Shown: positions 16,217 through 23,617 of the stretch, piece after piece
How the letters are laid out: every line of letters starts with the position of its first letter
Numbering within the stretch: the stretch's first letter is position 1
NCBI RefSeq assembly: GCF_040219635.1
Contig: NZ_JAVJSC010000009.1
Span: 62,001 to 126,000, forward strand
Direction of reading: 5' to 3'
Origin: Pyruvatibacter sp.
Lineage (GTDB): Bacteria; Pseudomonadota; Alphaproteobacteria; CGMCC-115125
Length of the DNA: 64,000 nt
Program-made: the position numbers and the translations under genes
Notes under the pieces: model-generated
Told to the model about the DNA's origin: nothing
Database searches by the model: none
Seen by the model: the letters and a program-made list of their open reading frames with translations, nothing else

Positions 16217-17518
16217 ATGATCCTGCGCCAGCAATATCTCAAGCGTCTCGCCGGTGATCTGGACACCTGGGCCCAACGCGGCCTTGTGGACCCGGCCAAC
16301 ATTCCCGCCATCCTGAAACACGCGCAAGGCACTGCCAGCCCCAACCGGCTGACAACCTTGCTGGCCATCCTCGGCGTGGTGCTGCTGGGCTTTGCCGCCA
16401 TGAGCTTTGTCGCCGCCAACTGGGCGGAGATGCCACGGCTGACGCGGCTGCTCATTCTGGGCGGCAGCATGTGGACCGCCATCGGCATTGCCATCTGGCA
16501 GGCCCGCCGCGACACCGGGCCGCTTTACACGGATGCGGCGGTGCTGCTGGCCGTCATCCTCTACGGCGTGGCCATCATGCTGATCGGGCAGATGTATCAT
16601 GTGGCCGGTGAATACTCCGGCGGGCTGATGCTGTGGATGCTGGGCGCGCTTCTAACGGCGTGGCTGGTGCCGTCACGCGCGGCGCTGGCACTGGCCATCA
16701 TCCTGATGCCGATCTGGAGCATTGCCGCTCTGATTGATACGCCCACGGTGCTGCACTGGCAGTTCATCATTCCCATCTCGCTGGCAGGCCTGCTGGTGGC
16801 TGGCATGGGCTGGCGGTTTGGCGCCCACCTCATCATTTTAGCATGGGGTGTCTGGTTTGGCGCATCGGGCGCCTGGCTGATGGGCGAACTGGGCTGGCCG
16901 CCCACCGGCGTATTTGCGATCTGGATATTCATTGCCCTGACGATTTTCGCCAAGGGCCATATCAATATGCGCGTCATCGCCCCCTTCGAGGATGCGATGA
17001 TCCACTGGGGTCTGTTCGCGGCGATGGCAGTCGGGTTCCTTATTCCAATGACTAAAGAGAGTGGCGATGTGGCCGACAGCGCGACGCTTCTGCTTGCGGT
17101 GCCGCTTGCGCTTGCCGTTCTTGGCACAACTGGTCTGGCGCTGATGCAAAAACGCCTGTCACTGGTGGACGCTGCCGTGTTGATGGGCGCTACCATCATA
17201 TTGCTCGCCTTCCCCGTTGCCCGTGGTGTGTTTGGCGAAGGCATCGACTGGCTGTTTATCATCGGTTATTTCGCCGCCACCATCTGGTGCATCAGTTACG
17301 GCACCCGCACTCATGACCGATTCAGCGTCAATCTGGGGTTTGTCGCGTTCGGGCTGATGGCGCTTTACGTCTATTTTGAAACCATCGGCACGCTGCTGGG
17401 CACAGCCGCCTTCTTTGCCCTTGGCGGCGTACTGCTTATTGGCCTGAGCATCGGCCTGCAGCGGGTCAGAAAATACGTTCTGGCGCAGCAGACGACGGAC
17501 AAGGAGACAAGCGCATGA
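16217..17518 (+). CDS. DUF2157 multi-pass membrane protein
   Basis: A 433-residue inner-membrane protein. A soluble N-terminal segment (MILRQQYLKRLAGDLDTWAQ to about residue 45), typical of DUF2157, is followed by roughly a dozen hydrophobic helices. The ATG at 16217 is chosen because the family sequence starts there. The function of the family is unknown. It overlaps the next gene by 4 bases (ATGA), and DUF2157 genes are often paired with GDYXXLXY genes as here, so the two proteins probably work together. Confidence 0.9.
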   Translation: MILRQQYLKRLAGDLDTWAQRGLVDPANIPAILKHAQGTASPNRLTTLLAILGVVLLGFAAMSFVAANWAEMPRLTRLLILGGSMWTAIGIAIWQARRDTGPLYTDAAVLLAVILYGVAIMLIGQMYHVAGEYSGGLMLWMLGALLTAWLVPSRAALALAIILMPIWSIAALIDTPTVLHWQFIIPISLAGLLVAGMGWRFGAHLIILAWGVWFGASGAWLMGELGWPPTGVFAIWIFIALTIFAKGHINMRVIAPFEDAMIHWGLFAAMAVGFLIPMTKESGDVADSATLLLAVPLALAVLGTTGLALMQKRLSLVDAAVLMGATIILLAFPVARGVFGEGIDWLFIIGYFAATIWCISYGTRTHDRFSVNLGFVAFGLMALYVYFETIGTLLGTAAFFALGGVLLIGLSIGLQRVRKYVLAQQTTDKETSA

Positions 17519-18168
17519 CCGCCCTGCTTGAACGCCTCGCCCGTGCGCCGTTTCGTGTCTGGGGCATTGTGCTTGCCGGCCTCATCATGACCGCACTTCT
17601 GGGCCAAATCATAATGGAGCGCGTGGCAATTTTGCGCGACGGAACAGAAGTGCGCCTCGCCACAACGCCGGTGGACCCGCGCGACATTTTTCGCGGCGAC
17701 TACGTGATCCTCACCTATGAGATTTCTAATCTGGTGCTGGAGCAACTCACCGGCGACGATCTGGACGACTACACCGAGGGCGACACCGTGTATGTCTCTC
17801 TTGAGGAAGACACCAACGGCATCTGGCAGGCATCCGGCATTGCCCGCAACGCGGACGCCTTCACCGACGACGTGTTCATCAAGGGTCGTATCGAGTGGAT
17901 GACACAGGTTCGCCCCGTAGCAGGCGAAACGTCGGAGCCACCCTTGACGCAGGCAAATGGCGAACCGTGCAGGCCGTGCAACTCGGCGCGCATAGCCTAT
18001 GGCATTGAAAGTTACTTCGTACCCGAAGGCACCGGCCGCGATCTCGAGAATATGCGCGACGAAGGCAGCGTCACGGTCATTACAGCGATCGCCCAAAACG
18101 GCACCGCCGCCATCAAGGGTCTGATCCTCGACGGCGGCGATCCGGTGTATCTGGAGCCGCTGCTTTAG
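17515..18168 (+). CDS. GDYXXLXY domain membrane-anchored protein
   Basis: A 217-residue protein with an N-terminal transmembrane helix (about residues 18-36) and a periplasmic domain bearing the family signature FRGDYVILTYEI (residues about 61-72), after which the domain is named. AAGGAG precedes the ATG, which lies inside the end of the DUF2157 gene. The family's function is unknown; co-occurrence with DUF2157 suggests a membrane complex. The last codons and the stop are tandemly repeated downstream with a 35-bp period. Confidence 0.9.
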   Translation: MTALLERLARAPFRVWGIVLAGLIMTALLGQIIMERVAILRDGTEVRLATTPVDPRDIFRGDYVILTYEISNLVLEQLTGDDLDDYTEGDTVYVSLEEDTNGIWQASGIARNADAFTDDVFIKGRIEWMTQVRPVAGETSEPPLTQANGEPCRPCNSARIAYGIESYFVPEGTGRDLENMRDEGSVTVITAIAQNGTAAIKGLILDGGDPVYLEPLL

Positions 18169-18238
18169 CAGCGCCGACCAACTGAGATGCGTCGCTGCTC
18201 TAGCAGCGCCGACCAATTAGGATGAGCCGCTGCTCCGG
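18157..18238. repeat. 35-bp tandem duplication across the stop of the GDYXXLXY gene
   Basis: Copy one is 18157-18191, copy two 18192-18226, and a partial third begins at 18227. They share CGCTGCT, then TAGCAGCGCCGACCAA. The TAG stop of the gene lies in copy one and is reproduced in copy two. Each copy also forms a GCTGCT/AGCAGC hairpin. Confidence 0.88.
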
Positions 18239-18253
18239 CTTTATCGTGCGGGT

Positions 18254-18589
18254 TTAGTCGTCCTTCGCCGTATCCGGAAAACGGGTCATCGGAAACGGCT
18301 TGTCGTTCTGGTTGAACGTCACATAAGCCAGGCACTGCCACACATACTGGATGAGGTTGCGGCTGAAGGTCTTCAGTTCCTCATTGGCATCGCCGCGGAC
18401 CAGAATGACGACAAACTGCAATGCGCCCAGAAAGATGGAAATCGAAAATGCGAGATTTCCCAAAAACCAGAAGCCCAGCATGTAAAGCAGCCGGACCCAG
18501 AGGGCCTCGTCACCATTGGCATCAGAGCCAATGCGCTTGCTGTTTTCATTGGGGGTTTCACCGGATGTGGAGGCTGTAGCGTCGCTCAT
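18254..18589 (-). CDS. DUF4389 membrane protein
   Basis: A 111-residue protein with a polar N terminus and two hydrophobic helices (LLYMLGFWFLGNLAFSISIF and ALQFVVILV) followed by NEELKTFSRNLIQYVWQCLAYVTF (positions about 70-93), the DUF4389 pattern. AAGGAG lies a little far (12 bases) from the ATG. The function is unknown; related proteins are small inner-membrane proteins. It stands alone between convergent and co-directional neighbours. Confidence 0.88.
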   Translation of the reverse strand: MSDATASTSGETPNENSKRIGSDANGDEALWVRLLYMLGFWFLGNLAFSISIFLGALQFVVILVRGDANEELKTFSRNLIQYVWQCLAYVTFNQNDKPFPMTRFPDTAKDD

Positions 18590-18747
18590 TGTGGGACTTT
18601 CACTCCTTAGAGGGGGTGCTGCGCGCCGGATGACCGATCATGCTGCGCGTTGCTTGACTAGGATCTGGGAAGTCACGCAACGCATTCAATAGGTTAAACC
18701 CTGTTTTCCGCCCTTGAATGTGAAATGCACTATCCCCACCACGGTGC

Positions 18748-19530
18748 TTACTCAGGTGCCTCAACGCCGGGGTCAAACCGCCGGAACAGCAAAATCCCCG
18801 CGATAAAGCCACCCAGATGCGCTTCCCAGGCGATATTTGCAGCCTCCCCCGTGGCCCCGATGCCCAACAACCCGGTCAGCATGGCCAGCCCCAGCCAGAC
18901 GGCGATGAAAATCATTGCCGGGCCACTGGTGAAGACCTTGTGGGCCGGGCGGCGGGGAATAGCCCGCAACGACGCCGCTGAATGATCAAACCCAAAACGT
19001 GCCAACGGCCCGCCGCGCTCAAACACAAACAACGCGGCCCCCGCGATGACACCTGATATGGCCCCCGACGCCCCGATGACCGGCACCAGCGTGCCGACTT
19101 GTGCCGCCACAAAAACGATGGCCGCAATTATCGCGCACGCCAGATAGAAGAAGACAAACCGCACCGGCCCCAGACGCCGCGCCACCGGCGTGCCGAACGC
19201 CAGCAGCCAGATTGAGTTGAACGCCAGATGCATCCAGTCGCTGTGCAGGAACGCGTAGGTCACCGGCGTCCACACCGCACCCCAAAGGGGATAGGGAAAC
19301 ACAATCTGCGTGCCGTCAATATCGGCCCCGTAGCGCGCGGGAATAAGCGCGAAGGTCACCAGAAACTCAAAATCCGCCTGCGCATCCATGAATGCGCGCG
19401 CCAGATGCACCCCAAACAGCACCGCCACAAGGCCAATCAGAATGCCCGGCGCGCGAAAGGCCGGATAGCTCGGCGGGCGGCGATCACCAAATGCGCCACC
19501 CTCAGGCTCCTGGCCACGATCCTCACTCAT
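18748..19530 (-). CDS. Rhomboid family intramembrane serine protease
   Basis: A 260-residue polytopic membrane protein with about six helices. The rhomboid active site is complete: HLAFN with H101 and N105 in TM2, GASGAISG with nucleophile S155, and AHLGGFIAG with H238. A WTPVTYAFLH segment precedes TM2 as in other bacterial rhomboids. Substrates are unknown. The start overlaps the stop of the preceding isomerase gene by 4 bases, so the pair is a two-gene operon. Confidence 0.94.
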   Translation of the reverse strand: MSEDRGQEPEGGAFGDRRPPSYPAFRAPGILIGLVAVLFGVHLARAFMDAQADFEFLVTFALIPARYGADIDGTQIVFPYPLWGAVWTPVTYAFLHSDWMHLAFNSIWLLAFGTPVARRLGPVRFVFFYLACAIIAAIVFVAAQVGTLVPVIGASGAISGVIAGAALFVFERGGPLARFGFDHSAASLRAIPRRPAHKVFTSGPAMIFIAVWLGLAMLTGLLGIGATGEAANIAWEAHLGGFIAGILLFRRFDPGVEAPE

Positions 19531-20144
19531 GCGGACGCCCCTGCACGCACGAGCGCCGCCTCAACCAGTTCCAGCCGGTCGTTGCCAAAATACATATCGG
19601 TCTTGTTGACGAACATCGTCGGTGAGCCAAAGCCGCCGCGCGCAATCACCTCCTCCGTGTTGTCGCGCAACCGGGCCTTCACAGCATCTGACCCGACAGC
19701 CTGCTGATACGAATCCCAATCAAGCCCCACGTCGTCACATATTTCCCTGAGAACGTCGGGTTGCGAAATGTCCTTGAGGTCGCCCCAATAGGCCGCAAAC
19801 GCCGCACGCGAATACTCAACCAGCTTGCCTTGATCCTGCGCATGAATGGCACCGCGCATCACAGTAACAGCCCGCACCGGAAACACCTTTGGCTGGCCGA
19901 TCGTAATGCCGCAGTGTTTGGCCCAGTCCTGCAAGTCCTTGAGGTAATAGCGTGCCTTCACAGGGTGCGGGTTGGCGCGCTGCTCATAGACGCTTTCGTT
20001 TACCGTGTTGAAAATGCCGCCGACCAGCACCGGCCGCCAGTCAATGTCAGCACCGGCGCGCGCCGCCACATCTTCCACGCGCGAAAACGCCAGATAGGTC
20101 CACGGGCTGGAAATATCGAAAAAGAACTCAAGGGTTGCTGGCAC
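19527..20144 (-). CDS. 2-hydroxychromene-2-carboxylate isomerase family protein (DsbA fold)
   Basis: A 205-residue glutathione-dependent isomerase-like protein. EFFFDISSPWTYLAFSRVE at the N terminus and the thioredoxin-like core (RAVTVMRGAIHAQDQG) match the HCCA isomerase/DsbA family; the later GGFGSPTMFVNKTDMYFGNDRL is also characteristic (about residues 170-192). A GTG at 20144 is chosen because AGGGAG lies six bases before it and homologues start at PATLEFFFD. The classical member acts in naphthalene degradation, but most homologues have no known substrate. Confidence 0.9.
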   Translation of the reverse strand: MPATLEFFFDISSPWTYLAFSRVEDVAARAGADIDWRPVLVGGIFNTVNESVYEQRANPHPVKARYYLKDLQDWAKHCGITIGQPKVFPVRAVTVMRGAIHAQDQGKLVEYSRAAFAAYWGDLKDISQPDVLREICDDVGLDWDSYQQAVGSDAVKARLRDNTEEVIARGGFGSPTMFVNKTDMYFGNDRLELVEAALVRAGASA

Positions 20145-20477
20145 ACTGATCTCCCTGCGGTGCCGTCTTTTAAGCGGCAACTGATTGTTTTCGGGCCGCA
20201 GGATGCAAGTCCGGTCAGAAAATTACAATTTTTTTCACCCTGTCGCATCGCGGCCACCTTGTGTCCCACATTGACCCATCGCGGGACATCTCAACCTGGC
20301 ACGCTTCTGGCCATTGTCAGCTTCATGAACGGCGCGCGATATCAGCCCTGACCCAAAACTGCCGGTTTCATGGTTAATCCGTATTCGGATGACCCAAAAT
20401 CCACATGGCACGCCCATTGCTCCTGTAGCGCTGTGTCCCCGGTGGGGCGCACATCAACCAAAGGAAAGCGACACGTC
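20145..20477. other. Divergent region upstream of hfaA with a CtrA half-site
   Basis: 333 bases between the isomerase gene and hfaA. ATGGTTAA at 20370-20377 reads TTAACCAT on the other strand, a CtrA half-site, about 100 bases before the hfaA start. No second half-site is correctly spaced and I see no clear -35/-10 pair. An open frame through the region has no support before the chosen hfaA ATG. Confidence 0.4.
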
Positions 20478-20927
20478 ATGTTGGGTTCAACGCACAACCG
20501 CAAAAAGGCTCAAAAGCGCGCTGAAAAGCTCGCCGCTGTAGCCGGTGGCGTTGTGGCCCTTGGTGTTTCTCTCATCGGCTTCACGGCTGGTGAAGCATTC
20601 GCGGCCAACGAGCCGTGGGAAGAGAACTACACCATGAACACCCCTTACGGGGATCAGCCTGGCGAAACAAACCGCGCCTTTGACCCCACAACCCGCGACG
20701 CCAGTGGCAACCGGGTTCTGGTTAATCAATTCTCACAGTTCAGCAACACCGCAGGTGTTTCTGGCGAAGGTTCCGGTGTTGGGTTCAACGGTTCTGCGTT
20801 AGCCGTTGGAAATCAACTCAATGTCGTAACGAATGGCAATAATAATACGGTGATTGTCGATGCAACGCAGGTCAACAATGGCAATCAGGAAGCAGTGGTC
20901 CTCAATGGCACGCTCAATCTCGACTAA
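20478..20927 (+). CDS. hfaA: Holdfast-anchor HfaA-like, curli-type secreted protein
   Basis: A 149-residue protein with an unusually basic N terminus and a signal peptide (cleavage after AFA, residue 43). The segment NTPYGDQPGETNRAFDPTTR is followed by RDASGNRV and then an Asn/Gln/Val-rich region (residues 95-149) resembling curli repeats, ending VLNGTLNLD. This shape and the following CsgG-like gene match HfaA of the Caulobacter HfaABD holdfast anchor. AAGGAAAG precedes the ATG at 20478. I assign it from memory of the operon rather than alignment, so the symbol is tentative. Confidence 0.65.
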   Translation: MLGSTHNRKKAQKRAEKLAAVAGGVVALGVSLIGFTAGEAFAANEPWEENYTMNTPYGDQPGETNRAFDPTTRDASGNRVLVNQFSQFSNTAGVSGEGSGVGFNGSALAVGNQLNVVTNGNNNTVIVDATQVNNGNQEAVVLNGTLNLD

Positions 20928-22056
20928 ATCCCCGGCTAGCACCCAGGCGGCACCCCGCGGCCCTATTCGCGGGCTTGCCCTGACGTTCGGTGCGCTTGCG
21001 CTTGCCGGGTGCATCAGCCCCGTGGCTGGTCCCTCCGGCACATACGCAACGCCGATCGGCAATGCGCCCGTCATCTCCAACGAAACACCTTACTCGACAG
21101 CTCTGCGCTGCTTGTCCCGCCACGTTCGTGGTCAGGGCATTGCCGGTCCGCGGATCGCTGTTGGTCAGATCGCCGACTACACCGGCAAGGAAGAGTTTGA
21201 AGGCGGCCGCAAGGTCACCCAGGGCGCGGCCCTGATGGCGATCTCCGCCCTTGCAAAATCTGGCGTGCGTCTGGTCGAACGCTTCGACACCGGCGTCAGC
21301 GAGCTTGAACTGAAATATGCCAACAACAAGCTGATCGGCGACGGCACGGAAAAAGGCGCATACCGCCAGGTACATGCCGGTCAGATTCCCGGCTCCGACT
21401 ATTATCTTGTGGGTGGCATCACCGAGCTGAACTTCAACATCCGCTCCGGCGGCATTGACGGCCTGTTCTCGGAAGAAAACCCGATGGGCACGACGGCGAC
21501 ACTGGTTGCCAAGCAGTATGTGCTCAATGTCGGCCTCGACCTGCGGCTGGTGCGCACCTCCACGCTGGAAGTTGTGGACGTGATTTCCTACCAGAAGCAG
21601 ATCATTGGCCGCGAGCTTCGCGCCGGCGTGTTCGACTTCCTCGGCGGCAACCTGATTGATGTTGGCGCAGGCGAAAAGGCCCTTGAGCCGATCCAGCTTG
21701 CCGTGCGCTCGGTCATTGAACGCGCCGTGCTTGAGATGGTCGGCAGCCTGTATTCAACAGGTCCGCAGATCTGTGCCGGTAACGACCCGCTGTTTGACGG
21801 CGTTGCCAACAACAACCGCTACGTCAACGACCTCAATGGCCATGCCGACGCTGTGAAAGTGCCGCACGCCAATAACGGTCACACCACCAACACATATGCA
21901 GCAGCCCCCGCATACACCACACCTGCTGTTACCCCCGCGCCCGCTTACGGGACCGCGAATACTGGAGGATACAACTATGAAACACGCAATCGTCCCTATG
22001 GCTGGTATGCCGGTTCTGATGGCCGTGTCGATAGTGGCCTTCGCGGCTCTCTCTAG
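20905..22056 (+). CDS. hfaB: CsgG-family outer-membrane lipoprotein, HfaB-like
   Basis: A 383-residue lipoprotein with lipobox LALAGC (lipidated C36). The CsgG core is clear: IAVGQIADYTGKEEFEGGRK, LVERFDTGVSELELKYANNK, YYLVGGITELNFNIRSGG and VGLDLRLVRTSTLEVVDVIS (residues about 80-250). CsgG proteins form an oligomeric secretion pore, here probably for HfaA and HfaD. After about residue 300 it has an Ala/Pro/Thr/Tyr-rich tail not found in E. coli CsgG. The ATG at 20905 overlaps the end of hfaA by 23 bases; ATGs at 20854 and 20878 are also possible. Confidence 0.85.
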   Translation: MARSISTKSPASTQAAPRGPIRGLALTFGALALAGCISPVAGPSGTYATPIGNAPVISNETPYSTALRCLSRHVRGQGIAGPRIAVGQIADYTGKEEFEGGRKVTQGAALMAISALAKSGVRLVERFDTGVSELELKYANNKLIGDGTEKGAYRQVHAGQIPGSDYYLVGGITELNFNIRSGGIDGLFSEENPMGTTATLVAKQYVLNVGLDLRLVRTSTLEVVDVISYQKQIIGRELRAGVFDFLGGNLIDVGAGEKALEPIQLAVRSVIERAVLEMVGSLYSTGPQICAGNDPLFDGVANNNRYVNDLNGHADAVKVPHANNGHTTNTYAAAPAYTTPAVTPAPAYGTANTGGYNYETRNRPYGWYAGSDGRVDSGLRGSL

Positions 22057-22753
22057 CGCCGCTTTCGCCCAGGAAGCCACCTCGATTGAAGGCGGCGTTG
22101 GTGCCGAGGCCATTGTGGATGCTGTTGAAAGCACGGACGCATCTGACGCTTCAACCACCGCTGTCACACCGCCCGTCTCGACCATTCTCAATGGTCAGAT
22201 CAACCTCAACCAGGTGATCTCGGATGTGAAGGTTGTGTACGACGATGGCTCAGGTGTGGATGCAACGGCGGCATCATTCGCCAACGACTTTACCGGCGTG
22301 ACGCGCGGCTCAACGCTTGACCTGACGTCAACGCAGACCAACGAAGCCCGCACGACCGCAAATGTGAATGTCACGGTGGATGAAATCGACGGTTACGTGG
22401 GTGCCAACGCGCTGGCGATCTCAAACAAGCTCACAGCCGGGTCCAACTTCGCCGGGTCAACCATGAACGTGGAGCAGACAACAAATGCTGCAACACGCGC
22501 CACCACCAACCTCACCACCTCTGACGGGTGGGGCGTGGTGCACGGCTCAGCTACGGCCATCGCCAACTCGGCAACCGGTGCAGCAGCAGGCTTTGGCAAC
22601 CCCGCACCGCTGGACGTAACGAGCACGCAGACCAATAACGCTGCAACCCGCGCGCAGGTGAACCTGACGACCGACAACACAAACCACGCGGCCTTCACCA
22701 ACCTGCAGGCCACGGCAATCGGCAACACGGCCACCTACGGCGCAGACTTCTAG
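21977..22753 (+). CDS. hfaD: HfaD-like holdfast-anchor protein with repeats
   Basis: A 258-residue exported protein (signal peptide to about AFAQ, residue 32). Residues 115-258 consist of three repeats of about 46-48 residues, beginning LDLTSTQTNEARTTANVNV (115), MNVEQTTNAATRATTNLTT (163) and LDVTSTQTNNAATRAQVNLT (212). Each ends in an Ala/Asn-rich AxAIxN segment. GGAGGA lies before the ATG. The first 80 bases overlap the hfaB 3' end in another frame, so translation is probably coupled. The Caulobacter HfaD role in fixing holdfast to the cell is inferred from operon position. Confidence 0.65.
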   Translation: MKHAIVPMAGMPVLMAVSIVAFAALSSAAFAQEATSIEGGVGAEAIVDAVESTDASDASTTAVTPPVSTILNGQINLNQVISDVKVVYDDGSGVDATAASFANDFTGVTRGSTLDLTSTQTNEARTTANVNVTVDEIDGYVGANALAISNKLTAGSNFAGSTMNVEQTTNAATRATTNLTTSDGWGVVHGSATAIANSATGAAAGFGNPAPLDVTSTQTNNAATRAQVNLTTDNTNHAAFTNLQATAIGNTATYGADF

Positions 22754-22869
22754 ACCGGCTTAACCAGACAACCCGGCTCCGCCCGCCCCTTGCCAGGGCA
22801 ATTGTGAGAATTGAGGGCAAGCCAGGTTGACCAAGCGCCTTAACCGTCGGGGTCATGGCGTGACTTGAA

Positions 22870-22902
22870 GGGGAGATCCAGAACGGATCTCCCCTCTTTT
22901 TT
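22870..22902 (+). terminator. Rho-independent terminator of the hfaABD operon
   Basis: GGGGAGATCC (22870-22879) pairs perfectly with GGATCTCCCC (22885-22894) around AGAAC, followed by TCTTTTTT. It closes the operon just before the convergent TetR gene. Confidence 0.95.
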
Positions 22903-22911
22903 GTGGGCTAC

Positions 22912-23526
22912 TCAAAGTGAGACAGGCAACTGTCGCGTCATGTCGTTGGCGAAGGCCACCACATCACCAAGTGTGCGGCCTACATCAATGCGGCCATCCA
23001 CCAGCAACATGGATGCCCCGTGCACCAGCGACCATGCGGCTTTGCATGCGCTATCAATATCGGCGTCGCCCGCGCCGGGCAGACACGCCGCAACACCGTC
23101 GCGCAGCATCCCGTAGCTCTCAGATGCCACCGTCAGCAGGTCCGTGTAGCGCTCGCCGACCTCAAAGCGCGGCCCGTGCATGAGGCGGAAAAGCTCAGGA
23201 TTCCGGAAGGCAAACACGATGTAGCCCTCGCCAAGACCGGCCATATGCTCGGAACTGGTTGTTGCGTGTTGCGAGCGCGCCGCCATTTCAGCGGCCAGCC
23301 CGGCAAACCCCTGCGTGGCAATAGCTGCCAGCAACGCATCTTTATCTGCAAAGTGATGATAGGGCGCTGCCTGGCTGACCCCCGCCGCGCGCGCCACACC
23401 GCGCAGCGACAGCTTGTCAGCCCCCTGCTCCTCAAGCACGCGCCGCCCCGCGTCCACCAGCGCCCGTTTCAGGTCGCCGTGGTGATAGCCGGCAGATTTG
23501 CGGGTCTTTCCGGGTTTCGTTGTCAT
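22912..23526 (-). CDS. TetR/AcrR family regulator (WHG-domain type)
   Basis: A 204-residue DNA-binding repressor. After MTTKPGKTRKSAGYHHGDLK, the helix-turn-helix is LSLRGVARAAGVSQAAPYHHF, spread over residues about 41-61. The SAGYHHGDLKRALVDAG start is typical of TetR proteins with a WHG C-terminal domain. The ATG at 23526 is chosen over an upstream frame opening because the family sequence starts there. It is divergent from the carotenoid oxygenase gene and is its likely local regulator. Confidence 0.92.
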   Translation of the reverse strand: MTTKPGKTRKSAGYHHGDLKRALVDAGRRVLEEQGADKLSLRGVARAAGVSQAAPYHHFADKDALLAAIATQGFAGLAAEMAARSQHATTSSEHMAGLGEGYIVFAFRNPELFRLMHGPRFEVGERYTDLLTVASESYGMLRDGVAACLPGAGDADIDSACKAAWSLVHGASMLLVDGRIDVGRTLGDVVAFANDMTRQLPVSL

Positions 23527-23540
23527 ATCCGTTTTTAATC

Positions 23541-23572
23541 TTGACACCGTTAAATTGCAACTTATCTTAACG
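23541..23572 (+). promoter_or_regulatory. Candidate promoter and inverted repeat between TetR and carotenoid oxygenase
   Basis: A -35-like TTGACA (23541-23546) is followed 16 bases later by TATCTT. CGTTAA (23548-23553) and TTAACG (23567-23572) form 6-bp arms around 13 bases, overlapping the promoter. This is a reasonable place for the TetR operator, but the arms are short. Confidence 0.45.
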
Positions 23573-23617
23573 ACGTAAAGATTGTGCGCCTGTGACGCGC
23601 CATTCCGGAGAGCTACA

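Noticed and set aside
15595..16515. A 306-codon minus-strand open frame overlapping the CBS and DUF2157 genes
   Set aside because: It crosses two supported genes on both strands and has no domain or ribosome-binding site.
20478..20927. Assignment of the first hfa gene as a true curli subunit CsgA
   Set aside because: The N terminus and the downstream HfaB/HfaD-like genes fit the holdfast-anchor operon better, and csgE/csgF-type genes are absent.
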